Source of the DNA: Amyelois transitella
Lineage: Eukaryota > Arthropoda > Insecta > Lepidoptera > Pyralidae
Direction: 5' to 3'
Length of the DNA: 64,000 nucleotides
Assembly (NCBI RefSeq): GCF_032362555.1
Contig: NC_083531.1
Coordinates: forward strand, 5,413,501 to 5,477,500
The notes under the pieces were generated by a model. That model was not told where the DNA came from. It searched no databases and saw only the letters and a list, made by a program, of their open reading frames with translations. A program made the translations under genes and the position numbers. How positions within the stretch are numbered: the first letter of the stretch is position 1; each line of letters begins with the position of its first letter. Positions 10,901 to 20,000 of this stretch are shown one piece after another.

Positions 10901-11272
10901 AAGACTGTTGGGTCTACCCCGCAAGGGATATAGACGTGACCATACGTACATACGTTAGTTCAGTAGATAACAAACAAACAAACTCATAACTATATATAAT
11001 AAAACTCACTGTTTTGTAATTTGTCATATTTATTTTTTATGTGCAATAAAGAGTTTACAAACAAACAAACAAACTCATTTTCGTATTTATCATATTAGTT
11101 AGGATTCACTCGACTACTCACTGGTTAAGACTCTCTTGGCCCTCCTCAGAAGCCCCGTTACGGTCAACCGTCTATAGTTCATGTCGTGCTGCTCCAGTAG
11201 CCTCAGGGTGTCCTCGGCCTTCGCCCTGTCCTTGAATCCGAAGCCGGTCTCTTCTTTGTCGTCTTTGCCCAT
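4997..11272 (-). CDS. Conserved-looking charged protein with a duplicated module, function unknown (6 exons)
   Basis: Exons in transcript order: 11122-11272, 10257-10408, 9784-9976, 6693-6865, 5646-5774, 4997-5197 (999 nt, 332 aa). All junctions have GT/AG and keep frame. The start is MGKDDKEETG; an acceptor lies three bases before the ATG, so a 5' UTR exon must lie upstream. Residues about 11-75 and 126-190 are two copies of one module: GFKD, then TL..LE..D..Y, then AKRVLT, then K..NIKEA...E..L.D. In both copies the intron falls after the first base of the codon following VLT. A low-complexity Lys/Glu/Asp linker (about 76-115) separates them. The last two exons carry TWDIVRN and LLLWAYSPEQAK, then a basic/acidic tail ending SSKKKKE. 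No signal peptide or membrane segment is seen. AATAAA on the minus strand at 4981-4986 may be the poly(A) signal. I do not recognise the family and give no function. Confidence 0.85.
5285..5502 (+). repeat. SINE-like repeat between exons 5 and 6 of gene 1
   Basis: Headless copy from GGACCATTCCATC to CCCCGTAAGGGATTAAGAC, followed directly by the LINE fragment at 5512. Confidence 0.8.
5512..5634 (+). mobile_element. RTE-like LINE 3' fragment
   Basis: Terminal about 120 bp of the LINE, from the GAAGTATGCAGAGATCGTGG region to the TATG tail. The tail ends 11 bp short of the donor-side edge of exon 5 (5646-5774) of the minus-strand gene. Confidence 0.85.
5842..5985 (-). mobile_element. RTE-like LINE 3' fragment
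   Basis: Inverse orientation: CATA-type tail, then ATCACGCCTCTTTCCCGG, through the CGGTTTCGGG segment. It faces the fragment at 5512-5634, so exon 5 of gene 1 lies between two LINE tails. Confidence 0.85.
6200..6523 (+). repeat. SINE-like repeat interrupted by a LINE fragment
   Basis: The body is split at the AATTCCATCATTAAG site by the LINE insert 6321-6474. The distal half runs into a Helitron-like fragment from about 6515. Confidence 0.8.
6321..6474 (+). mobile_element. RTE-like LINE 3' fragment nested in a SINE
   Basis: A 154-bp terminal LINE piece with TATG tail inserted into a SINE-like copy. The 15-bp target duplication aattccatcattaag is at 6306-6320 and 6475-6489. Confidence 0.92.
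6515..6600 (-). mobile_element. Helitron-like family D fragment
   Basis: ATGAGAATCGGTCGAGCCG and TGTGACACGAGAATT match, in inverse, the family D copy at 19.9 kb. Confidence 0.6.
6888..7157 (-). repeat. SINE-like repeat with RTE-type tail, near full length
   Basis: Good reference copy of the family. On its own strand it runs: head GTGCCGTGTGGTTCCCG, body with ATGGATGTCGT and GGCGACTAAGGG, CTATTTGAATCTCAATTCT, AAGACTGTTGGCTCTGTC, CTACCCCGCAAGGGATATAG, ACGTGATT, then TATG repeats. Total about 265 bp. The tail ends about 20 bp before exon 4 of gene 1, in the sense direction. Confidence 0.9.
7278..9279 (+). mobile_element. RTE-like non-LTR retrotransposon, 5'-truncated, with 655-codon open frame
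   Basis: The frame 7278-9245 is open for 655 codons. Reverse transcriptase motifs are in order: NYRGISLL (about residue 211), FVDLEKAYDRV (280), GVRQGCVASPWLFN (338) and the catalytic YADD (380). A C-terminal region follows with RWFGHVERM and [11 protein letters not shown]. No endonuclease domain precedes the RT, so the element is 5'-truncated by about a third. The ATG used here comes from the flank: it is the tail of an older SINE-like copy ending at 7278. The stop is followed within 5 bases by a TATG repeat tail (to 9279), which fits the RTE clade's short 3' UTR and microsatellite tail. The clade call rests on motifs and tail only. It sits in the intron between exons 3 and 4 of the minus-strand gene, antisense to it. 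The open frame suggests a fairly young copy. Confidence 0.85.
9280..9460 (+). repeat. CTGCAG-box interspersed repeat with CTATTCT tail
   Basis: Unclassified family: TGCAGTGCAGTTTGTTA, CGCTTCGGAAGCGGCAGT, GATGAGACGTCAATAAGTG, ATACCTTGTGTCC, then AATAAATCTATTCTATTC. Other copies: about 20750-20935, 22035-22180, 22460-22620, 23335-23480, 32830-32990, 53485-53705. The ATTCT-repeat end suggests a retroelement 3' end. Confidence 0.7.
9530..9741 (+). mobile_element. Helitron-like element, family C, with internal palindrome
   Basis: Ends GCGGGCGGCCCCTAGT. The centre is rebuilt as an inverted repeat around ATAACATATATGTTAT (about 9600-9660), unlike other copies. Confidence 0.8.
9983..10214 (-). repeat. 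SINE-like repeat whose tail meets exon 3 of gene 1
   Basis: Inverse copy with a TATATATGTACATGTG-type tail. The tail runs straight into GTGTGTATAG, the acceptor of exon 3 (9784-9976), with no spacer. Confidence 0.85.
10416..10660 (-). repeat. tRNA-headed SINE whose tail meets exon 2 of gene 1
   Basis: Full inverse copy, sense with gene 1. Its TTTATTTAT tail ends a few bases before ttaccag, the acceptor of exon 2 (10257-10408). Confidence 0.9.
10700..10956 (+). repeat. SINE-like repeat (RTE-type tail)
   Basis: Nearly complete forward copy from CGTGCGATTCCCGGCACAAA to the CATACGTACATACGT tail, in intron 1 of gene 1. Confidence 0.85.
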
Positions 11273-11294
11273 TTTCTGTAAGAAATTAGTTGAA

Positions 11295-11445
11295 TCTATA
11301 CTAATATTACAAAGCTGAAGAGTGTGTATGTTTGTTTGAACGCGCTAATCTCAGGAACTAATGGTTTGTATTGAAAAATTATTTTTCTGTTGAATAGACC
11401 ATTTATCGAGGAAGGATTTAGGCTATATAACATCACACTGACGGA
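11295..11445 (+). mobile_element. Helitron-like element, family B, 5' half
   Basis: Starts TCTATACTAATATTACAAAG and breaks off after ACATCACACTG. It lies in gene 1's 5' intron, 20 bp from the start exon. Confidence 0.8.
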
Positions 11446-11448
11446 GAA

Positions 11449-11673
11449 ATAATAAATATATGGGACAGATTACACAGATTGAGTTAGCCCCGACGTCAGT
11501 TCGAAAATTGTGTCACGAGATATTAACTCATCGATAAAATATTAGTGTAAAGATAAACATCCAAAACCCAGGTCAATCAGAGAAGGTTCGTTTCTCATCG
11601 TGCCCTGGCCGGGATGATTCGAACCCGGGACCTCCGATGTCACATACAACCGTACTACCCCTGCGCCACAGAG
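11449..11673 (-). repeat. tRNA-headed SINE upstream of gene 1 start exon
   Basis: Inverse copy, diverged (GTTAGCCCCGACGTCAG), with a B box GATTCGAACCCGG. Confidence 0.88.
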
Positions 11674-12648
11674 TATAGATACATAACAGTCCATATATTT
11701 GTTTAAAAATGCATTTTAAAATTAATTTATACCCTTGAAAGTAACCACGCGGATAAAGTCGCTAGCAATAGTAATATATATACCTACATAAATATCGAAG
11801 GTGGTTGATTTTTTCCGCGGTTAAATATATGTATATATATATATATATATTGTATGGTAGTAAATCATAACAAAAAAATATTTATCTATTTAACTAGTAG
11901 AAGGCACTTAAATTTATTGTATAATGTAGATATCGTTGAATCTAAATAAATAAGCGAATTCCGAGGTCATATTATGATTACGTAAATGATAATAATAGGT
12001 AAGAATTAATATTTTGCACGATTCGGTACATTGTCAAAATATATATGAGTTTTAGAACGACTTGGCCTTAAATTATGTCATCTTTCAAAATTGGAATTCG
12101 CGGGTTTCGGAGTCAATCATGGCCGCTCGTAGCGTTGCCTTTTTTTTTAAATTCTTTTATAACAAAACATCTTTAGCAAGGTAAGCACCACTGGACTTCT
12201 ACATACTATTTTTTTCGATTTCTAAGCCTTTAAATTATTTTAATTAAAATATTGATAACTATGTACCTTTTAAATTCTCATTTTATGAGGTAATGTGAAG
12301 CGTTCTCAATGCATCTCTATGCTCTGTCATTTTGTTTATTCGAAGGTATGCAACCTTTTTACGTTGGTGCATACAATATTATTGACGTGTTTAAAAAATA
12401 TAACTTAGTTACATCTGTTTGACATAATCTATAACTCATCGTGTCTGATTCGTGAGTTTATAATATAGGCACTTAGTTCGCGCCTTTTTATCTTAAGAGC
12501 GACATCACACACACTATTAAAATACTTTTCTTTTAAACAGTAGTAGTACTATATACGATTTGGTTGTTTAGAATAGAAGACACATCCAAATATTCAAATT
12601 TAAATTTTTATTTGCATAAAGATGAGTAGGTACAACAAGATTATTATA

Positions 12649-12839
12649 GTGGTTCCCGGTACAAATAAAAAAAAAGAATAGGATTACTCCATCTCTTACC
12701 CAAAGATGTCGTAAATGGCGACTAAGGGATAGGCTTGTAAACTTGGCATTCCTCTTTTAGGCGACGGGCTAGCAACCTGTCACTACATGAATCTCAATTA
12801 TATCATTGATATAGACGTGATTATGTGTATGTATGTAAT
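12649..12839 (+). repeat. SINE-like repeat with internal deletion
   Basis: Head and body are intact, but about 65 bp between CAATTATATCATT and GATATAGACGTG are missing. Confidence 0.8.
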
Positions 12840-13044
12840 ATTAGAAGGATTAATAGGTCATAGCTTTTTTAATTATGACGGCAAAAATATAAAAATCGCA
12901 AGTGTGTAAGTGCCCTTAAATCAGAAATTAGTGATGATGTCACCGCGTTACGCTTTCGTAATATTTACATATTTCATTTTGAGAACATCTTTGGCTGTGA
13001 ATCTGAATGAAAATAATATAGGTAGGTAACCTACCTATAACACT

Positions 13045-13690
13045 AATACATACATACATACATATAATCACGTCTATCTACGTCCTTTGCAGGGTAGACA
13101 GAGCTAGCGTTGAAAATTCCGAAAGGAAGAATTTTTTTTTTTCGGTGAAAGAAACGTTTTTTCGTTTTTTACCGTTTTATTGGTTTGTTACATTGAAATA
13201 TATCAGAATAAAACCTTGGGGAAGAAACAGTTTTATTGAGATTTTCGTCGTTTATTTCGAAAAATAAAAAAAAAACGATTGAAAAAACACGTTTAATTAC
13301 CAATTTTTAAAGCAATGATGCATATTGTAAGGAAATCAATACTTTTCCTATCGTATTTTTCCGTTTCGTTCATATTTTTCCGTTTTATTATTAATAAAAA
13401 ACATGAAATATTTCATTCTTATTTTTCTTGAAACTTTTGTAAAAAACAGGAAAATTCCCGCTTTTTTCAACCCTAGACAGAGTTAACAGTCTCGAAAACT
13501 CTGATAGGTTACGTTCAGCTGTTTGGCTTGATGATAGAATTGAGATTCAAATAGTGACAGATTGCTAGCCCATCGTCTAAAAAAAGAGTCTACAGTTTAT
13601 AAGCCTATTCTTAGTCGCCTTTAACGACATCCATGGGAACGAGATGGAGTGGTGCTTTTTTTTTATTGGTGCCGGGAACCACACGGCACG
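13045..13690 (-). repeat. SINE-like repeat split by a MITE-like insert
   Basis: Inverse copy: tail part 13045-13106, body and head 13474-13690. A 367-bp insert (13107-13473) separates them. Confidence 0.85.
13107..13473. mobile_element. MITE-like element with short terminal inverted repeats
   Basis: 367-bp AT-rich insert beginning GCGTTGAAAA and ending TTTTTTCAACCC, that is, imperfect inverted ends. The near-identical 12-mer tagacagag(c/t)ta flanks it at 13095-13106 and 13474-13485. No coding capacity. The superfamily is unclear. Confidence 0.7.
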
Positions 13691-13954
13691 AGCACGGGAC
13701 CGGGAATAACTCTAATGTTTGTCAATACGTGCCGTAAAGTATCCGGAACTAAATAATTCAGGATCACTCGCATTGGATGGTCATATTCTGTTCGTGGATG
13801 GCGTAGGCGACTAAGGGATTAAACACTTTTACCTCTAACAACAATTATACAATTTCACGCAAAATCTGCTGGACGGAATTTAATGAAATTTGGTACACAA
13901 ATAGATTAACTGGATTAACATAGTAGGTAGTACTTTTTATTCCGTATTTCTCAT

Positions 13955-14105
13955 GCGAGAGTGTGATGTGTGGATGTGTGTTTGTAACTCTTTAACGCAA
14001 TAACTAGTGAACGGATTTCCATGAAACTTCGCAGTAATACGGCTTAGACGTTGCTTAAAATTTTTCAAGATATATAATGCGGACGAGGTCGCGGACGACA
14101 GCTTG
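13955..14105 (+). mobile_element. Helitron-like element, family C, degraded
   Basis: Recognisable TGTTTGTAACTCTTTAACGC and GCGGACGAGGTCGCGGACG, ending AGCTTGT. Confidence 0.65.
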
Positions 14106-15477
14106 TAAAAACTAATCATCAAAACTGTTCATAAATGGTCGAATAAACCACTTAATTGAGAACTTTTGCTTTCTTAAAGTTGATTGAATGTTGAATTTAT
14201 CAAATTATTTTTACCGCATGTCAAACTCACATTCTTTCATGTTGTCGTTATGCACCGAACATCCAGAAATCATAACCCATTTTTTACGAGAGAGGTCAAG
14301 AAGAATTACCCAAATATTTCTATTTCAACGTTATTGCCAGGATAAGATACCAAACTACATGCTTATTAATTATATTCAGTTTAATGATAAAAAATAGAGA
14401 TCAAAAGTTACTTACTTGTGTTTAAAATCCTTAGAAAAACACACGTAACATTCACTTAATTACTTAGAGTAACTTGTATTTGTAATCTACGATTTAAAAA
14501 TAATTATTTGCTTTTGTATGATCACAGTTTCACAAACTTGCTTTGACTATTTCAAAACCAATAGGAATAGAAATAAAGCGGGAAGCTACGCGAGACATTA
14601 ACCGGCTAAATTCAAAAGTGTCAACAATCATTAATGTTGCCAGTTTGCGAAAAATAATAATTACATAAAATTCTATAGTACACAATGTACAAATATATAC
14701 CAAAGAATACAACAAAATGGTTTTTACATATATATATTTATCCATTACGGGATCTGCCTATCTCGTAATGGATAAATAATGCCAAAAGTCATAATACTTT
14801 ACTTTGGCTTTATTTTGGCATAGTAATGGGAGTGAGATTCTTTTCATTGATTGACTTTCAAAGTCTGAGCGGGAAAAGAAGCAGCTACAACACTCTATTT
14901 TATGTCTGTTCGCCGCTAGATCAACATGGAAGCTAGATGGATGATTGAATCTAATTTAAAATAAACGACAAAAGTAGATTGTTTTAATTTACTTCATTGA
15001 TTCCACCATTTTATTGATAAAAGATTTTCACAGAAACGTCAATAGAAATTACCGAAAGTGCATAATAATTTCCACACTAGCAACTTCGCTGAATTGATTG
15101 GCCTACCAAATTCGGGCGGGTAAAACACAGAGGCCGACCAAAATTACTAAAATATCGCCATGACGTAATGGACCTGAAGGTCAACATGACATCATGTTGT
15201 TGAAACGGGGCTATAAGTTTATTTCGCGACCTTCGATTTATGTTCCCTGTGTCCACACAGACATACACATCTTCTTCTTGACGTTACCACCTCTGAGTGC
15301 GGAGTATGTAATTCACTTCACAAGACCTATGTGTAGTCTATGACAATGATTCTAGGGTAAATCAAGTTTTTTACATGAAGCGTCTCCGTCCTCTGCAACC
15401 TTTCCATGGGAATCAAAACTACATAGATGTGTAGGTTTCCTCACGACGTTTTCCGTCACCGACAAGACTTAGATCAT

Positions 15478-15656
15478 CCGTCTCTTTCATGGATGTCGTA
15501 TGCTTATAAACTTGGGATTCCTCTTTTAGGCTATTGGCTAGCAACCTGTCCCTATTTGAATCTCAATTCTATCATTAAGCCAAAGAGCTGCACGTGGCCT
15601 ATCAGTCTTTTCAAGACTGTTGACTTTGTCTAACTCACAAGGAATATAAACATGAA
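15478..15656 (+). repeat. SINE-like repeat, headless
   Basis: Forward copy lacking the GGCGACTAAGGG block, ending AATATAAACATGAATG. Confidence 0.75.
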
Positions 15657-16630
15657 TGAATGACATGAATTTGCAAAAATAACAATATTAAATCTTCAGA
15701 GAAAAACTGAGAATTCTGAATCCGAATCTTAAATGATTTGAACAAGGTTGTTTTCTTAGATCATTCACGTATTTAGTAAGTGACAGCATTATTAAAGTTT
15801 ACCTACATTAAACGGAATGTCACGGCCAAGGTATTACATAAACCTCACTTATTTTTTGATAAGGGTTCACAAAAGGTGTAGCAAAAAAATATGTTTTCTT
15901 CTGATCAGCTATTAGATACATATAATCACGTCTATAACCCTTGCGGGGTAGACAGAGACAACATGCATAAACTGCTTACTCCCTCCATACTTTTTTCTTT
16001 TTTTAAGGTAATTTTTTCCATAACACAAAGCTTTTATCTGTTTATATTATTATGGTTACTTTCTAAAGAACGTCACAAAACAATCGAAATCTGAGATTTT
16101 TCAATTTCTCACAAAATTAATGTGAATTTCGTCGGCCGGTCATCTGTGCAGACGCGGAAACGGTCGGTGGAGGAAATCCGTCCTAGAATGGTGATGAAGA
16201 GCTGGAAACATGAATACTGGCCGACCCATTAGCCCGCTTTTCTGACGATATAAAAAACCATGTCGGCATAACTAAGGTGCGGACGAATATATGCTGAAGA
16301 AGAATTTGAATTTAATTTGCCTGCAAATATACATAGAGTGATTTAGTAACAAACATTTGCTATTATAGAAATCACAGGAGAATCTAAGACTAGCTTATTC
16401 TATTATTGACATGACATACCTACATGAAACTGAAAGGGATTGTTTGCAAAAAATACAAGAAACATTTAAAAGTATCGCAAATCTCAAAAGTAGGACTTCT
16501 TCAGTTATTATATCTGTAAGCTTAGAATCCGTTCTTTAAAATCCATAGCACAGAACATTATTTTCACAATCGTCCTTTTTAAAATTGGTTAAATGTTGAT
16601 TGAATGAAACGTTGAGCTGCCTGGGCTGCC

Positions 16631-16675
16631 TGTCATCTGTTTGACATTGACATTTTACCTTTTTCAGTGTTGTCA
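16631..16675 (+). promoter_or_regulatory. Cluster of TGACA/TGTCA half-sites upstream of ZPR1
   Basis: Four copies in 45 bp (16631, 16642, 16648, 16671), about 355 bp before the ATG. Similar clusters lie before RBM48 and the ten-finger gene. Regulatory role is inferred from position only. Confidence 0.35.
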
Positions 16676-17029
16676 ACTTAGTGCATTCAGCGGAAATCTG
16701 GCGCCTTTTTGAGGACTTTAGCGTTAACGCCCAAAGTTTGGATCTTAGTCCCTAGAAGTACAATGCAATCTTGGGGTTTTTTTTATAGACGAGCCAAAAA
16801 AAGTAATTGAAGATAGTTTTATTGTACCTTGTTAATTAGAAATATTAGCGTGACGGATAATTTCACTCGATGAAATTGCGCTTGTTTGTGGCTATCTAGT
16901 GCCTATTGGGTCCGATTTTGCGCCTTCTTCAATTCACAGTTGGCAACACTGACCAATTGCGAATTTGCGATTGATTGCATTTTCGACTTGTTTTGTGTTG
17001 TGTTGAAAAATCTTGTGAAATCTCTGAAA

Positions 17030-20000
17030 ATGTGTTCCGTAGACCAGAAGCCTGTCTTCAGGGACCTGTCTGCTGACGATCCGGACCCGGAGGTCACAGA
17101 AATAGAGTCCCTATGTATGAATTGTCACGCGAATGTGAGTAAACAGCTGGATTCTTCTGGAAAAACAAATTGTTTATCTTCAAATTTTCTCCGTAATTTA
17201 CATCACGAAATGTTTCAAATGTAATTTTAAACTCAATAGTTGCACTGTATAGTGCAGTATTAATCTTTTACAACTCAATAAAATATTATACGACAAAAAT
17301 TTGTAAGATAACCTAAAATATTGAGTAATTTTGACCTATGTCTTACTCTTTACCGTCACACTAACCACCACTCCTTGGGAAATGTTATTGGACTAGTTAG
17401 TGCCTTTATCCTATAATCGCCTCCTACGATATCGCTATCACTAATCTGAATCTCCATTCAATTGTTAAGTCATTCAACTGGCTCCTTAACGATCTATTCG
17501 AGATTGACGGCTCTGTCTATCCCGCAAGGGATAAAGACGTGATATATTAACATCACAGGAGGGAAATAAGTGATTCTGTTTTGAGTGTTGTCTTTTACGT
17601 ACATACATATAATCACGTCTATATCTCTTGCGGGGTAGACAGAGCCGTCAATCTGGTGGTTTAACAGTCTTCAAAAGACTGATAAACCACAGCACAGCAT
17701 TCATTCTATCATTTGGCCAAAGTTTAGACTCAATTATATGTATGTATATATTTGAAAAAGGTACGAAACCTGCCCGCAACTTTAAGAGATCACAGCATAC
17801 ATACAGACATAGAAAATATTTAGGACGTTATAATATGCGGTGTTGTATCTTTCAGGGTACAACACGTCTGCTGCTGACACGTATCCCGTACTATAAGAAC
17901 GTGGTCATCATGTCGTTCTCGTGCGAGGAGTGCGGTTACGAGAACAATGAGATACAACCGGGTGGCGCCTTCGCCGAGATGGGAGTCAGGTAATAGGCAC
18001 TGCCTTGCGGTTTCCAGCACTTTAACATAACGTCTATATCCCTTGCGGGGTAGAAAGAGCCAACAGTCTTGTAAAGACTGATAGCCCACGTTAGGCTGTT
18101 TGGCTTTAAGATAGAATTGAGATTCAAATAGAGACAGGTTGCTAGCCCATCGCCTAAAAAAGAATCCCAAGTATGTAAGCCTATCCCTTAGTCTCCTTTT
18201 ACGACATCCATGGGAAAGAGATGGAGTGGACCCATTCTTTTTTGTATTGGTGCCGGGAACCACACGGCACTAAATTAGAACAACTTCATATCTTTCGCAT
18301 GGATGTCGTGAGAAGCGACTAAGGAATAGGCTTATGAACTTGGGAATCTTCTTTGGGTGATGGGCTAGCAACATGTCACTATTTGAATCTCAATTCTGTC
18401 GTAAAGCAATACAGCTCAACTAGGCCTATCAGTCTTTTCAAGGCTGTTGACTCTATCCACCCATAAGGGATATAGACGTAACAATATGTATATTAAATAA
18501 ATACATATATATGGGACAAATTAGACAGATTGAGTGAGTCTCGAAAGTAAGTTCGAGACTTGTGTTACGAGATACTAACTCAACGATACTGTGTTTTATA
18601 ATAAATACTTACATAGATAAACATCCAAGACCCAGAGGAAGTTCATTCCTCATCATGCCCCGGCCGGGATTCGAAACCACGACCTACCGTGATGCAGTCA
18701 AGCGCACTACCGTTGCGCCACAGAGGCCGTCAATGTATGTATGACAAAAATATATTGTACAATCATTCCAGATTGGTTCCCGGCACCAATAGAAAAAAGA
18801 ATTGGACCACTCCATCTCTTTCCCATGGATGTCGTAAAAGGCGACTAAGGGGTAGGCTTATAAACTTGGGATTCTTCTTTTAGGCGATGGGCTAACAACC
18901 TGTCACTATTTGAATCTCAATTCCATCTTAAAGCTAAACAGCTGAATGTGGCCTATCAGTCTTACAAGACTGTTGGCTCTGTCTACCCCGCAAGGGATAC
19001 AGACGTGATTATATGTATGTATGTATCATTCCAGATGGAAACTCAGAGTGGAACAGCAGGCCGACTTGAACCGGCAAGTGGTGAAGAGTGACTACACGTG
19101 CGTCAAGATACCAGAAATCGATTTGGAAATACCCGCGCAGAGTCAGAAAGGAGGTACCTATGTAGATCTTGTATGTTTATTTATTTGATATTTATAACTT
19201 TATGATAATATGTTTTAGGTCTATTAATATCAATAAGTTTATATAATAAAATTAGGTATGTATACAAGCCAATGCCTTTCTTTACACTTTCCTGTCGTGG
19301 GCCTGCTGGAAGAAATTTCTCTAGAAATAAGTAGTGCCCTTGTTCTGAATTTCTCTTTATTTTAAGTTTTTTTTTGCTAATTTTTCTTGTTGTACATAAA
19401 TATATAAATAAAAAATCTTATATATACTTATACTAGCGACCCGCCCCGGCTTCGCACGGGTGCAAATTTCGGAAAAAATTATACATAAAAACCTTCCTCT
19501 TGAATCACTCTACCTGTTACAAAAAACCGCATCAAAATCCGTTGCGTAATTTTCTAAGATTTAAGCATACAGACAAACAGACTAAAATAGCGACTTTGTT
19601 TTATACTATGTAGTGATTATAAAGCTGAAGAGTTTGTTTGTTTGAACGCGCTAATCTCAGGAACCACTGGTTCAAATTGAAAAATTATTTTTTTGTGTTG
19701 AATAGACCATTTATCGAGGAAGGCTTTAGGCTGTATAATATCACGCTGCAACTATACCGAGCAAAAAAATAATGGAAAATGTGAAAAAAAAACGGGGAAA
19801 ATTATCCATCCTTGAGGGCTTCAATGGTGCCCAAAATAACTATTCCACGCGGACGAAGTCGCGGGCACAGCTAGTACATGTATAAAATTCTCGTGTCACT
19901 ATGTTCATTCCCGTACTCCTCTACGAAATGGCTTGACTGATTCTCATGAAATTTTGTCAACGTATTGAATAGATCTGAGAATCGGTCGACATCAATTTTT

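Larger units (their letters stand above)
11278..17029. other. Region upstream of gene 1 and ZPR1
   Basis: Must contain gene 1's non-coding first exon on the minus strand and both promoters. Repeats cover 11295-11445, 11449-11673, 12649-12839, 13045-13690 and 15478-15656. The parts 11850-12640, 14110-15470 and 15960-16880 look unique; I see no coding sequence in them. Confidence 0.5.

Noticed and set aside
16886..17029. Upstream in-frame extension of ZPR1 exon 1
   Set aside because: The extra residues do not look like ZPR1, and MCSVDQKP is the natural start.
17820..18263. 147-codon antisense frame in ZPR1 intron/exon 2
   Set aside because: Made of SINE sequence and the reverse of exon 2.
18773..19029. 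RNA polymerase III promoter or hammerhead/HDV-type ribozyme in the SINE-like repeat
   Set aside because: I looked for A/B boxes and ribozyme cores in the consensus and found only weak partial matches (for example ATTTGAATCTC); not enough to claim.
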